A stretch of 64,000 nt of DNA from Nemertoderma westbladi (Eukaryota; Xenacoelomorpha; Nemertodermatida; Nemertodermatidae). The notes beneath the pieces were generated by a model. That model searched no databases. It was not told the origin of the DNA and saw nothing but the letters and a program-made list of their open reading frames with translations. The stretch spans positions 18,564-82,563 of the forward strand of contig JAUCBJ010002317.1 in NCBI GenBank assembly GCA_032718475.1, in the 5' to 3' direction. A program made the position numbers and the translations under genes. Each line of letters starts with the position of its first letter. Position 1 is the first letter of the stretch. Shown here piece after piece: positions 34,673 through 46,681 of this stretch.

Positions 34673-36182
34673 CTAGTGACGGGCCTAGCGGCCCGATAAG
34701 GAACCGACTTTTTATTTTAAATAAAAGAGACAACGAGAATTAGTATAGAACTAATAATTATGTAAAAATACAATCATATTTCATACAATAATTATTAATA
34801 AATTCGATCTATTATTAGTTGCTCAATTCTAGAACAAAATCGACCTGCAACTAGTGAAGACCTCGTTTTGGAATTTCGAAACCACGCTGGTGCGATGCGC
34901 GATATCGTGTTTAGTTAATAAATTGAAAACTCCATCAATTCATGTGCAACCAGTAATAAGAAATCGCGATAAATGTAATTAAATAAAAATTATTCTAGAA
35001 AAATTTTCCTCAAAAAGTATGAAGTCTTGGCATTGGTGACGCGAAACTAGGCTAGTGAGATTCAGGATATTGCGTTTAATATAAAAATCGAAAACGCTAT
35101 CGAATTCCGTAAAGGCGTTAATAAAATACTGCAACTTTTTTGAAATTTGTAAAATTCTAGAACTAGAAAAAAATAATTTTTGAACGGCGCTGTTTGGGGT
35201 TTCGAAACATGGATAGGCTGAAAGAGGACATCGAATTAAGTTGAAAAATGAAAACCCCATCGAATTTGGACAAAGCGTTCCGGAGTTATAGCGGATCGAA
35301 AAAAATTGACCCCCCCCCAGTCGCCAAAAATTTACAGTAATTTAAAATTTTGCAAAAAAAATTTTTTGCGTTATTTTTGATGGCGAATCGATTGGCAGTA
35401 CTGGCTACGAAAAATTTTTTTTTGAAATTTTTGGTCAGAAAAAAAAACATGGAAAAAGTATATTTTTAAAAAGATTTGATGTCTTTGCCTATGGTCAGAG
35501 AATGATCCAACTCTGTAACTTGGCAATCGCTCAAATCCATTCAGCTGAATGGCACAGTAGAGTAAACTAAAGTAAATTCCCTATACAATGTTCTGAAGGG
35601 GTGACTGACAGAGAGTAATCCAACAATAAAACATTTTGCAATAATGTTGGCATTAATGTAGCCAACTCACTGTGTACGTGACAGTCATTCAGCTTACATT
35701 AGCAGAGTGAGATATTCCCATAGATTGCATTGGGAAGAGTAATTCAGCTGAGGCGATATTAGATTTCAAACTAAACCAACCAGTTAATAATGTTTGCTTT
35801 GACAGAGAGTGGTGGCCTATACAAACAGTATGGGTGTACTGAGTATAATAATCTTGGCAACCTCATCGATTTATTACTAAGCCTTCTGTAGAAATGCATT
35901 ACATAAGCCATTTTTCATCACGACACCAGCTGTCATGGGTGTTATTTTACCATTGCGCCTATGGCGTTTTTTCGTTTATGTCTATTTTTCGAGCCCACGG
36001 CTCATGGACGAAATAGCGGAACATACCAGGGACCTTAGAATCGCGGTATCTAGCCGCTGTGAAAATTTCATCAAAATCGTTAGAGTAGTTTTGGCTGTAG
36101 ATTAGTCAGTCAGTCAGTCAGTCAGCCAGCCAGCCAGCCAGTCTCGAGCAATTCTTACAGTAATGAACCTCTCGGTTCCTAA
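34673..36182 (+). repeat. Array unit 12 (core B)
   Basis: Standard core-B unit with ACCCCCCCCCAG (one C longer than most). Confidence 0.85.
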
Positions 36183-37664
36183 CTAGTGACGGGCCTAGCG
36201 GCCCGATAAGGAACCGACTTTTTATTTTAAATAAGAGACAACGAGAATTAGTATAGAACTAATAATTATGTAAAAATACAATCATATTTCATACAATAAT
36301 TATTAATAAATTCGATCTATTATTAGTTGCTCAATTCTAGAACAAAATCGACCTGCAACTAGTGAAGACCTCGTTTTGGAATTTCGAAACCACGCTGGTG
36401 CGATGCGCGATATCGTGTTTAGTTAATAAATTGAAAACTCCATCAATTCATGTGCAACCAGTAATAAGAAATCGCGATAAATGTAATTAAATAAAAATTA
36501 TTCTAGAAAAATTTTTCTCAAAAAGTATGAAGTCTTGGCGTTGGTGACGCGAAACTAGGCTAGTGAGATTCAGGATATTGCGTTTAATATAAAAATCGAA
36601 AACGCTATCGAATTCCGTAAAGGCGTTAATAAAATACTGCAACTTTTTTGAAATTTGTAAAATTCTAGAACTAGAAAAAAATAATTTTTGAACGGCGCTG
36701 TTTGGGGTTTCGAAACATGGATAGGCTGAAAGAGGACATCGAATTAAGTTTAAAAATGAAAACCCCATCGAATTTGGACAAAGCGTTCAGGAGTTATAGC
36801 GGATCGAAACAAATGTACCCCCCCCCCCAGTCGCCAAAAATTTACAGTAATTTAAAATTTTGCAAAAAAAATTTTTGCGTTATTTTTGATGGCGAATCGA
36901 TTGGCAGTACTGGCTACGAAATTTTTTTTTTGAAATTTTTGGTCAGAAAAAAAAACATGGAAAAAGTATATTTTTAAAGTCAGAGAATGATCCAACTCTG
37001 TAACTTGGCAATCGCTCAAATCCATTCAGCTGAATGGCACAGTAGAGTAAACTAAAGGAAATTCCCTATACAATGTTCTGAAGGGGAGACTGACAGAGAG
37101 TAATTCAACAATAAAACATTTTGCAATAATGTTGGCATTAATGTAGCCAACACACTGTGTACTTAAGTCATTCAGCTTACATTAGCAGAGGGAGAAACTT
37201 GGATACTCAACTAGAATGCATTGGGAAGAGTTATTCAGCTGAGGCAATAATAGATTTCAAACTAAACCAACCAGTTTATATTTGCTTTGACAGGGCCTAA
37301 ACAAACAGTATGGGTGTACTAAGTACAATAATCTTGGCAACCTCATCGATTTATACTAAGCCTTGTGTAGAAATCCATTACATAAGCCATTTTTCATCGC
37401 GACACCAGCTGTTATTGGTGTTATTTTACCATTGCGCTAATGGCGTTTTTTCGTTTATGTTTATTTTTCGAGCCCACGGCTCATGGACGAAATAGCGGAA
37501 CATACCAGGGACCTTAGAATCGCGGTATCTAGCCGCTGTGAAAATTTCATCAAAATCGTTAGAGTAGTTTTGGCTGTAGATCAGTCAGTCAGTCAGTCAG
37601 TCAGTCAGTCAGTCAGTCAGTCAGCCACAAGCAATTCTTACAGTAATGAACCTCTCGGTTCCTA
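36183..37664 (+). repeat. Array unit 13 (core B)
   Basis: Core-B unit with several private changes (CAAATGTACCCCCCCCCCAG, loss of the AGATTTGATGTCTTTGCC stretch). Confidence 0.85.
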
Positions 37665-39124
37665 ACTAGTGACGGGCCTAGCGGCCCGATAAGGAACCGA
37701 CTTTTTATTTTAATTTAAAAGAGACAACGAGAATTAGTATAGAACTAATAATTATGTAAAAATACAATCATATATCATACAATAATTATTTATAAATTTG
37801 ATCTATTATTATTTGCTCAATTCTAGAACAAAATCGACCTGCAACTAGTGAAGACCTCGTTTTGGAATTTCGAAACCACGCTGGTGCGATGCGCGATATC
37901 GTGTTTAGTTAATAAATTGAAAACTCCATCAGTTCATGTGCAACCAGTAATAAGAAATCGCGATAAATGTTATTAAATAAAAATTATTCTAGAAAAATTT
38001 TCCTCAAAAAGTATGAAGTCTTGGCATTGGTGACGCGAAACTAGGCTAGTGAGATTCAGGATATTGCGTTTAATATAAAAATCGAAAACGCTATCGAATT
38101 CCGTAAAGGCGTTAATAAAATACTGCAACTTTTTTGAAATTTGTAAAATTCTAGAACTAGAAAAAATTAATTTTTGAACGGCGCTGTTTGGGGTTTCGAA
38201 ACATGGATAGGCTGAAAGAGGACATCGAATTAAGTTGAAAAATGAAAACCCCATCGAATTTGGACAAAGCGTTCCGGAGTTATAGCGGATCGAAAAAAAT
38301 TGACCCCCCCCAGTCGCCAAAAATTTACAGTAATTTAAAATTTTTGAAAAAAAATTTTTTGCGTTATTTTTGATGGCGAATCGATTGGCAGTACTGGCTA
38401 CAAAAATTTTTTTTTTGAAATTTTTTGTCAGAAAAAAAAACATGGAAAAAGTATATTTTTAAAAAGATTTCATGTCTTTGCCTATGGTCCGAGAATGATC
38501 CAACTCTGTAACTTGGCAATCGCTCAGAGTATCAGTATAAGGCTGAGTAAACATTCCACCTTATAAGCATAAAGCCTCCACAGTATTAATGTTGGCATTA
38601 ATGTAGCCGATACACTGTATACCTAATAGTCATTCAGCAGGGGGAAGAGTTATTCAGCTGAGGCGGTAATAGATTGCAAACTAAACCAACCAGTTGGCAG
38701 CCTCATCGATTTATACTAAGCCTGTGTAGAACCACAAACTAAATCAACCAGTTAATATTTGCTTTGACAGAGTGTCCTAGGGCTTAAACAAACAGTATGG
38801 GTGTACTGAGTACAATACTGTAATCTTGGCAACCTCATCGATTTATACTAAGCCTTGTGTAGAAATCCATTACATAAGCCATTTTTCATCACGACACCAG
38901 CTGTTATTGGTGTTATTTTACCATTGCGCCTAAGGCGTTTTTTCGTTTATGTCTATTTTTCGAGCCCACGGCTCATGGACGAAATAGCGGAACATACCAG
39001 GGACCTTAGAATCGCGGTATCTAGCCGCTGTGAAAATTTCATCAAAATCGTTAGAGTAGTTTTGGCTATAGATTAACCAGCCAGCCACCAACAATTCTTA
39101 CAGTAATGAACCTCTCGGTTCCTA
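37665..39124 (+). repeat. Array unit 14 (core B with core-C patch)
   Basis: Switches to core-C-like sequence at about 38527-38765 (AGAGTATCAGTATAAGGCTG through CAACCAGTTAATATTTGC) and back. This is a second example of B/C exchange. Confidence 0.82.
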
Positions 39125-40613
39125 ACTAGTGACGGGCCTAGCGGCCCGATAAGGAACCGACTTTTTATTTTAAATAAAAGAGACAACGAGAATAAATATA
39201 GAACTAATCATTATGTAAAAATACAATCATATTTCATACAATAATTATTAATAAATTCAATCAATTATTAGTTGCTCAATTCTAGAACAAAAACGACATG
39301 CAACTAGTGAAGACCTCGTTTTGGAATTTCGAAACCACGCTGGTGCGATGCGCGATATCGTGTTTAGTTAATAAATTGAAAACTCCATCAATTCATGTGC
39401 AACCAGTAATAAGAAATCGCGATAAATGTAATTAAATAAAAATTATTCTAGAAAAATTTTCCTCAAAAAGTATGAAGTATTGGCATTGGTGACGCGAAAC
39501 TAGGCTAGTGAGATTCAGGATATTGCGTTTAATATAAAAATCAAAAACGCTATCAAATTCCGTAAAGGCATTAATAAAATACTGCAACTTTTTTGAAATT
39601 TGTAAAATTCTAGAACTAGAAAAAATTAATTTTTGAACGGTGCTGTTTGGGGTTTCGAAAAATGAATAGGCCTAAAGAGGACGTCGAATTAAGTTGAAAA
39701 ATAAAAACCCCATCGAATTTGGACAAAGCGTTCCGGAGTTATAGCGGATCGAAAAAAATTGACCCCCCCCCCAGTCGCCAAAAATTTACAGTAATTTAAA
39801 ATTTTGCAAAAAAAATTTTTTGCGTTATTTTTGATGGCGAATCGATTGGCAGTACTGGCTACAAAAAATTTTTTTTGAAATTTTTGGTCAGAAAAAAAAA
39901 CATGGAAAAAGTATCTTTTTAAAAAGATTTGATGTCTTTGCCTATGGTCAGAGAATGATCCAACTCTGTAACTTGGCAATCGCTCAAATCCATTCAGCTG
40001 AATGGCACAGTAGAGTAAACTAAAGTAAATTCCCTATACAATGTTCTGAAGGGGAGACTGACAGAGTAATCCAACAATAAAACATTTTGCAATAATGTTG
40101 GCATTAATGTAGCCAACACACTACTGCATACTAAACCGTCATTCAGCTTACATTAGCAGAGGGAGAAACTTGGATACTCAACTAGAATGCATTGGGAAGA
40201 GTTATTCAGCTGAGGCAATAATAGATTTCAAACTAAACCAACCAGTTTATATTTGCTTTGACAGGGCCTAAACAAACAGTATGGGTGTACTGAGTACAAT
40301 AATCTTGGCAACCTCATCGATTTATACTAAGCCTTGTGTAGAAATCCATTACATAAGCCATTTTTCATCACGACACCAGCTGTTATTGGTGTTATTTTAC
40401 CATTGCGCCTATGGCGTTTTTTCGTTTATGTCTATTTTTCGAGCCCACGGCTCATGGACGAAATAGCGGAACATACCAGGGACCTTAGAATCGCGGTATC
40501 CAGCCGCTGTGAAAATTTCATCAAAATCGTTAGAGTAGTTTTGGCTATAGATTAGCCAGTCAGCCAGTCAATCAGCCAACAATTCTTACAGTAATGAACC
40601 TCTCGGTTCCTGA
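39125..40613 (+). repeat. Array unit 15 (core B)
   Basis: Core-B unit, somewhat more diverged than its neighbours (for example AAAACGACATGCAAC). Confidence 0.85.
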
Positions 40614-42107
40614 CTAGTGACGGGCCTAGCGGCCCGATAAGGAACCGACTTTTTATTTCAAATAAAAGAGACAACGAGAATTAGTATAAAACTAATAATT
40701 ATGTAAAAATACAATCATATTTTATACAATAAATATTAATAAATTCGATTTATTATTAGTTGCTCAATTCTAGAACAAAATCGACCTGCAACTAGTGAAG
40801 ACCTCGTTTTGGAATTTAGAAACCACGCTGGGGCGATGCGCAATTTCGTGTTTAGTTAATAAAGTGAAAACTCCATCAATTCATGTGCAACCAGTAATAC
40901 GAAATTGCGATAAATGTAATTTGAATAAAAATTATTCTAGAAAAATTTTCCTCAAAAAGTATGAAGTCTTGGCATTGGTGACGCGAAACTAGGCTAGTGA
41001 GATTCAGGATATTGCGTTTAATATAAAAATCGAAAACGCTATCGAATTCCGTAAAGGCGTTAATAAAATACTGCAACTTTTTTGAAATTTGTAAAATTCT
41101 AGAACTATAAAAAAATAATTTTTGAACGGCGCTGTTTGGGGTTTCGAAACATGGATAGGCTGAAAGAGGACATCGAATTAAGTTGAAAAATTAAAACCCC
41201 ATCGAATTTGGACAAAGCGTTCCGGAGTTATAGCGGATCGAAAAAAATTGACCCCCCCCAGTCGCCAAAAATTTACAGTAATTTAAAATTTTGCAAAAAA
41301 AATTTTTTGCGTTATTTTTGATGGCGAATCGATTGGCAGTACTGGCTACAAAAATTTTTTTTTGAAATTTTTGGTCAGAAAAAAAAACATGGAAAAAGTA
41401 TATTTTTTAAAAGATTTGATGTCTTTGCATATGGTCAGAGAATGATCCAACTCTGTAACTTGGCAATCGCTCAAATCCATTCAGCTGAATGGCACAGTAG
41501 AGTAAACTAAAGTAAATTCCCTATACAATGTTCTGAAGTGGAGACTGACAGAGAGTAATCCAACAATAAAACATGTTGCAATAATGTTGGCATTAATGTA
41601 GCCAACTCACTGTGTACTTAACAGTCATTCAGCTTACATTAGCAAAGTGAGATATTTCCATAGATTGCATTGGGAAGAGTAATTCAGCTGAGGCGATAAT
41701 AGATTTCAAACTAAACCAACCACCAGTCAATGTTTGCTTTGACAGAGAGTGCAGGGCCTAAACAAACAGTATAGGTGTACTAAGTACAATAATCTTGGCA
41801 ACCTCATCGATTTATACTAAGCCTTGTGTAGAAATCCATTACATAAGCCATTTTTCATCATGACACCAGCTGTTATTGGTGATATTTTACCATTGCGCCT
41901 ATGGCGTTTTTGCGTTTATGTCTATTTTTCGAGCCCACGGCTCATGGACGAAATAGCGGAACATACCAGGGACCTTAGAATCCGGTCAGCCAGCCGATGT
42001 GAAAATTTCATCAAAATCGTTAGAGTAGTTTTGGCTATAGATTAACCAGCCAGCCAGCCAGTCAATCAGCCAACAATTCTTACAGTAATGAACCTCTCGG
42101 TTCCTAA
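40614..42107 (+). repeat. Array unit 16 (core B)
   Basis: Core-B unit with private changes, including GGGGCGATGCGCAATTTCG. The constant 3' part carries GAATCCGGTCAGCCAGCCG in place of the usual GAATCGCGGTATCTAGCCG. Confidence 0.85.
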
Positions 42108-43538
42108 CTAGTGACGGGCCTAGCGGCCCGATAAGGAACCGACTTTTTATTTCAAATAAAAGAGACAACGAGAATTATTATAGAACTAATAATTATGTAA
42201 AAATACAATCATATTTCATACAATAATTATTAATAAATTCGATCTATTATTAGTTACTCAATTCTAGAACAAAATCGACCTGCAACTAGTGAAGACCTCG
42301 TTTTGGAATTTCGAAACTACGCTGGTGCGATGCGCGATATCGTGTTTAGTTAATAAATTGAAAACTCCATCAATTCATGTGCAACCAGTAATAAGAAATC
42401 GCGATAAATGTAATTAAATAAAAATTATTCTAGAAAAATTTTCCTCAAAAAGTATGAAGTCTTGGCGTTGGTGACGCGAAACTAGGCTAGTGAGATTCAG
42501 GATATTGCGTTTAATATAAAAATCGAAAACACTATCGAATTCCGTAAAGGCGTTAATAAAATACTGCAACTTTTTTGAAATTTGTAAAATTCTAGAACTG
42601 GAAAAAATTAATCTTTGAACGGCGCTGTTTGGTGTTTGGAAACATGGATAGGCTGAAAGAGGACATCGAATTAAGTTGAAAAATGAAAACCCCATCGAAT
42701 TTGGACAAAGCGTTCCGGAGTTATAGCGGATCGAATAAAATTTACCCCCCCCAGTCGCCAAAAATTTACAGTAATTTAAATTTTTGCAAAAAAAATTTTT
42801 TGCGTTATTTTTGATGGCGAATCGATTGGCAGTACTGGCTACGAAAAATTTTTTTTTGAAATTTTTGGTCAGAAAAAAAAACATGGAAAAAGTATATTTT
42901 TAAAAAGATTTGATGTCTTTGCCTATGGTCAGAGAATGATCCAACTCTGTAACTTGGCAATCGCTCAAATCCATTCAGTTGAATGGCACAGTAGAGTAAA
43001 CTAAAGTAAATTCCCTATACAATGTTCTGAAGGGGTGACTGACAGAGAGTAATCCAACAATAAAACATTTTGCAATAATGTTGGCATTAATGTAGCCAAC
43101 TCACTGTGTACGTAACAGTCATTCAGCTTACATTAGCAGAGTGAGATATTCCCATAGATGCATTGGGAAGAGTAATTCAGCTGAGGCGATATTAGATTTC
43201 AAACTAAACCAACCAGTTAATAATGTTTGCTTTGACAGAGAGTGGTGGCCTATACAAACAGTATGGGTGTACTGAGTATAATAATCTTGGCAACCTCATC
43301 GATTTATTACTAAGCCTTCTGTAGAAATGCATTACATAAGCCATTTTTCATCAGGACACCAGCTGTTATTGGTGTTATTTTACATTGCGCCTATGGCGTT
43401 TTTTCGTTTATGTCTATTTTTTGAGCCCATGGCTCATGGACGAAATAGCGGAACATACCAGGGACCTTAGAATCGCGGTATCTAGACGCTGTGAAAATTT
43501 CATCAAAATCGTTAGAGTCGTTTTGGCTGTAGATTAGC

Positions 43539-43577
<39 letters not shown>

Positions 43578-43631
43578 TCAACAATTCTTACAGTAATGAA
43601 CCTCTCGGTTCCTAAATAGGGGTTAATCATA
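42108..43631 (+). repeat. Array unit 17 (core B)
   Basis: Ends GGTTCCTAA and is followed by an extra ATAGGGGTTAATCAT before the next unit. No other junction has this spacer. Confidence 0.85.
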
Positions 43632-45127
43632 CTAGTGACGGGCCTAGCGGCCCGATAAGGAACCGACTTTTTATTTTATTAAATAAAAAGGACAACGAGA
43701 ATTAGTATAGAACTAATAATTATGTAAAAATACAATCATATTTCATACAATAATTATTAATAAATTCGATCTATTATTAGTTGCTCAATTCTAGAACAAA
43801 ATCGACATGCAACTAGTGAAGAACTCGTTTTGGAATTTCGAAACCACGCTGGTGCGATGCGCGATATCGTGTTTAGTTAATAAATTGAAAACTCCATCAA
43901 TTCATGTGCAACCAGTAATAAGAAATCGCGATAAATGTAATTAAATAAAAATTATTCTAGAAAAATTTTCTTCAAAAAGTATGAAGTCTTGGCGTTGGTG
44001 ACGCGAAACTAGGCTAGTGAGATTCAGGATATTGCGTTTAATATAAGAATCGAAAACGCTATCGAATTCCGTAAAGGCGTTAATAAAATACTGCAACTTT
44101 TTTGAAATTTGTAAAATTCTAGAACTAGAAAAAATTAAATTTTGAACGGCGCTGTTTGGGGTTTCGAAACATGGATAGACTGAAAGAGGACATCGAATTA
44201 AGTTGAAAAATAAAAACCCCATCGAATTTGGACAAAGCGTTCCGGAGTTATAGCGGATCGAAAAAAATTGACCCCCCCCATTCGCCAAAAATTTACAGTA
44301 ATTTAAAATTTTGCAAAAAAAATTTTTTGCGTTATTTTTGATGGCGAATCGATTGGCAGTACTGGCTACGAAAATTTTTTTTTGAAATTTTTGGTCAGTA
44401 AAAAAAACATGGAAAAATTATATTTTTAAAAAGATTTGTCTTTGCCTATGGTCAGAGAATGATCCAACTCTGTAACTTGGCAATCGCTCAAATCCATTCA
44501 GCTGAATGGCACAGTAGAGTAAACTAAAGTAAATTCCCTATAGAATGTTCTGAAGGGGAGACTGACAGAGAGTAATCCAACAATAAAACATTTTGCAATA
44601 ATGTTGGCATTAATGTAGCCAACACACTGTGTACATAAGTCATTCAGCTTACATTAGCAGAGGGAGTAACTTGTAGGTATTCCCATAGAATGCATTGGGA
44701 AGAGTAATTCAGCTGAGGCGATAATAGATTTCAAACTAAATCAACCAGTTAATATTTGCTTTGACAGAGTGTCCTAGGGCCTAAACAAACAGTATGGGTG
44801 TACTAAGTACAATAATATTGGCAACCTCATCGATTTATACTAAGCCTTGTGTAGAAATCCATTACATAAGCCATTTTTCATCACGACACCAGCTGTTATT
44901 GGTGTTATTTTACCATTGCGCCTATGGCGTTTTTTCGTTTATGTCTATTTTTCGAGCCCACGGCTCATGGACGAAATAGCGGAACATACCAGGGACCTTA
45001 GAATCGCAGTATCTAGCCGCTGTGAGAATTTCATCAAAATCGTTAAGAGTAGTTTTGGCTATAGATTAGCCAGTCAGCCAGCCAGTCAGCTAACAATTCT
45101 TACAGTAATGAACCTCTCGGTTCCTAA
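43632..45127 (+). repeat. Array unit 18 (core B), rightmost
   Basis: Preceded by TCATACTAGTG and carrying the long TTTTATTTTATTAAATAAA version of the 5' end, as in unit 1. Ends at GGTTCCTAA followed by unique sequence. Confidence 0.85.
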
Positions 45128-46019
45128 TAAACAGCTGTGTAAATAAGTAACTTTAATACATTTAAATTGTGCCTTTATACCCCCCGACAATATAGAACGG
45201 CGGGGAATTAAATTTAACTTTATAGCGAACTTTATAGGAAAGGTGAATAAAGTAATAAAGAACCTTCAAAACATTGTTATACAAACATACAAAGGTGAAG
45301 TTTTTGGGCGGTGGGAAAATATCGCCACTTATGTTCATTGTATTAAACAGTTATCGTTTGTTAAATCGTAACCAAGTAATGATTTATAATTTTGAGCATT
45401 GTCCCACAATTAAAAAAGGAAATATACATGAACTAATTACTGTATATATAGAAATGTAAATGTCAAGAATCAATCTTTTCGTTACTGCCTCAGCATGTGC
45501 TTGGTTCAAATTACAGCTGGGTGCGCTGAAGCTGAGGCATAGTAGGCCATTAGAGTTTAACTTGCGATAGTTCCTCGTGACCCCAGTTGCTCGCATCAAT
45601 GAGCTGTGAACCATCGCTCTACATGTAGGCCTATTGTGTTTGATACTCACCCTAAGGTCACATACTTACTACAGTATGAGAACTACTGTATGTTTGGATT
45701 CATTAGAGTTTACTGATAAGGGCGGGCGAACTTGCGAAATTTGTCCCTCTCCAAGGAAAATCGATGTAAATAACAGCTGATTACTCCCAAAAATAAAACT
45801 GTAACCTGACCTATTGACTTTTCGTTTATTGTTTTGGTTAGAATAACGTGCCACTATAACCTGTTCCTTTCCCTTAATTGATAATTTGACATGGATTCGA
45901 GATATTAATTTACCGAGATGGGATTTGCGGAATCCCGACCCACCCTTTCTTGTCATCAAAATTTATGTGCGCCTGAAAAATGTTTTAGTTGTTATTTACA
46001 ACTTAAACAATTGAATGGG
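45128..46019. other. Right flank of the array, no gene seen
   Basis: AT-rich unique sequence. Apart from the repeated motif at 45772-45890, no coding or RNA feature is supported. Short frames here do not resemble proteins. Confidence 0.5.
45772..45890 (+). repeat. Recurring short repeat (copy 1)
   Basis: Contains CGTTTATTGTTTTGGTTAGA at 45823, preceded by CAGCTGATTACTCCCAA and followed by AACGTGCCACT and ACCTGTTCCTTTCCCT. The same 20-mer, with parts of the flanks, recurs at 48692, 52285 (one mismatch) and 53265. Confidence 0.7.
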
Positions 46020-46272
46020 AGAATCTTTCCGGCTTGTTAAGCCAAGGAATGCCTGTTTACCACCATGGGTGATCTTCCACAGAAAACCCTTCCACTCTGT
46101 TTCTCCAGTTGCCTTGGCTCCCATTTATCGACCACTGAAGGGTGAAAGCCGGGGTTGGGCTAGGCTGCAGCATTTAGAGCAATGTGCCCAAATAGTGCTG
46201 CCCCATCTAGGGATCGAACCAGGGCGAGGGCTACCTAATTGGAAGCCCAGGAATGTCACCACTAGACCAAGC
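46020..46272 (-). repeat. tRNA-derived SINE (copy 1)
   Basis: Read on the minus strand, the head has a box A-like TGGTCTAGTGG and a box B GGTTCGATCCC with tRNA-like spacing, followed by an unrelated body containing TTGGCTTAACAAGCC. A diverged copy lies at 63536 on the plus strand. RNA polymerase III transcription is inferred from the boxes. Confidence 0.65.
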
Positions 46273-46410
46273 TTAAACAATTAACATTCTGGTACAGTAA
46301 TTAAAATTATATCAGTAACACCATGAAACAATAATATCGCCTTGTAACAGTATTTAATTAACATAATTACTAGTATTCTTACTTGAAATAAAGGGTAAAT
46401 AAAAATACTT

Positions 46411-46575
46411 TTTATTTTAAATTGTTACTTTTTCGCTCGAATCCAAAAATCGCGAGAAAAAGTTGCACTTTTTCCCTTTAGCAAAATATAATATTTTCGG
46501 TTGAATTTATTAAATTTTATTTCATGTTTTGAAAGATCATCGACGTAGAAAAGGTTTGCACGTAATTTGAAGGTT
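46411..46575 (-). repeat. Dispersed repeat, copy 2
   Basis: Shorter, inverted relative of 8294-8523, from GTGCAAACCTTTTCTACGTC to CGAGCGAAAAAGTAACAATT in minus-strand sense. Confidence 0.6.
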
Positions 46576-46681
46576 AAAAAATGGCAGGGCGTGTCCATAG
46601 GACGAAATAGTACCCTCATATGGTCATACCAGGATAGTTGCTGTAAACAGCTTCACTGGGTCAGAAGTTTGTGAAGAGGCA

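Larger units (their letters stand above)
10787..45127 (+). mobile_element. Head-to-tail array of modular Helitron/Helentron-like non-autonomous elements
   Basis: About 20 units, mostly about 1.5 kb, lie in direct orientation. Every unit starts with CTAGTGACGGGCCTAGCGGC, passes AAGGAACCGACTTTTTATTT and GAGACAACGAG, and ends with a constant 3' part. That 3' part includes ATTGCGCCTATGGCG, ATTTCATCAAAATCGTTAGA, a CAGT/CAGC tetranucleotide tract and GAACCTCTCGGTTCCTAA. Between the constant ends sits one of three unrelated cores (A, B or C). The ends show a hairpin (GAACC-TCTC-GGTTC) directly before CTAA, a subterminal inverted repeat (AGGAACCG at the 5' end, CGGTTCCT at the 3' end) and a second hairpin (GGGCC-TAGC-GGCCC). 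These features and the tetranucleotide tract resemble Helentron-derived or 'pearl'-type elements. No Rep/helicase is encoded, so the units are non-autonomous. The family name is inference; the array structure is direct observation. Confidence 0.7.
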
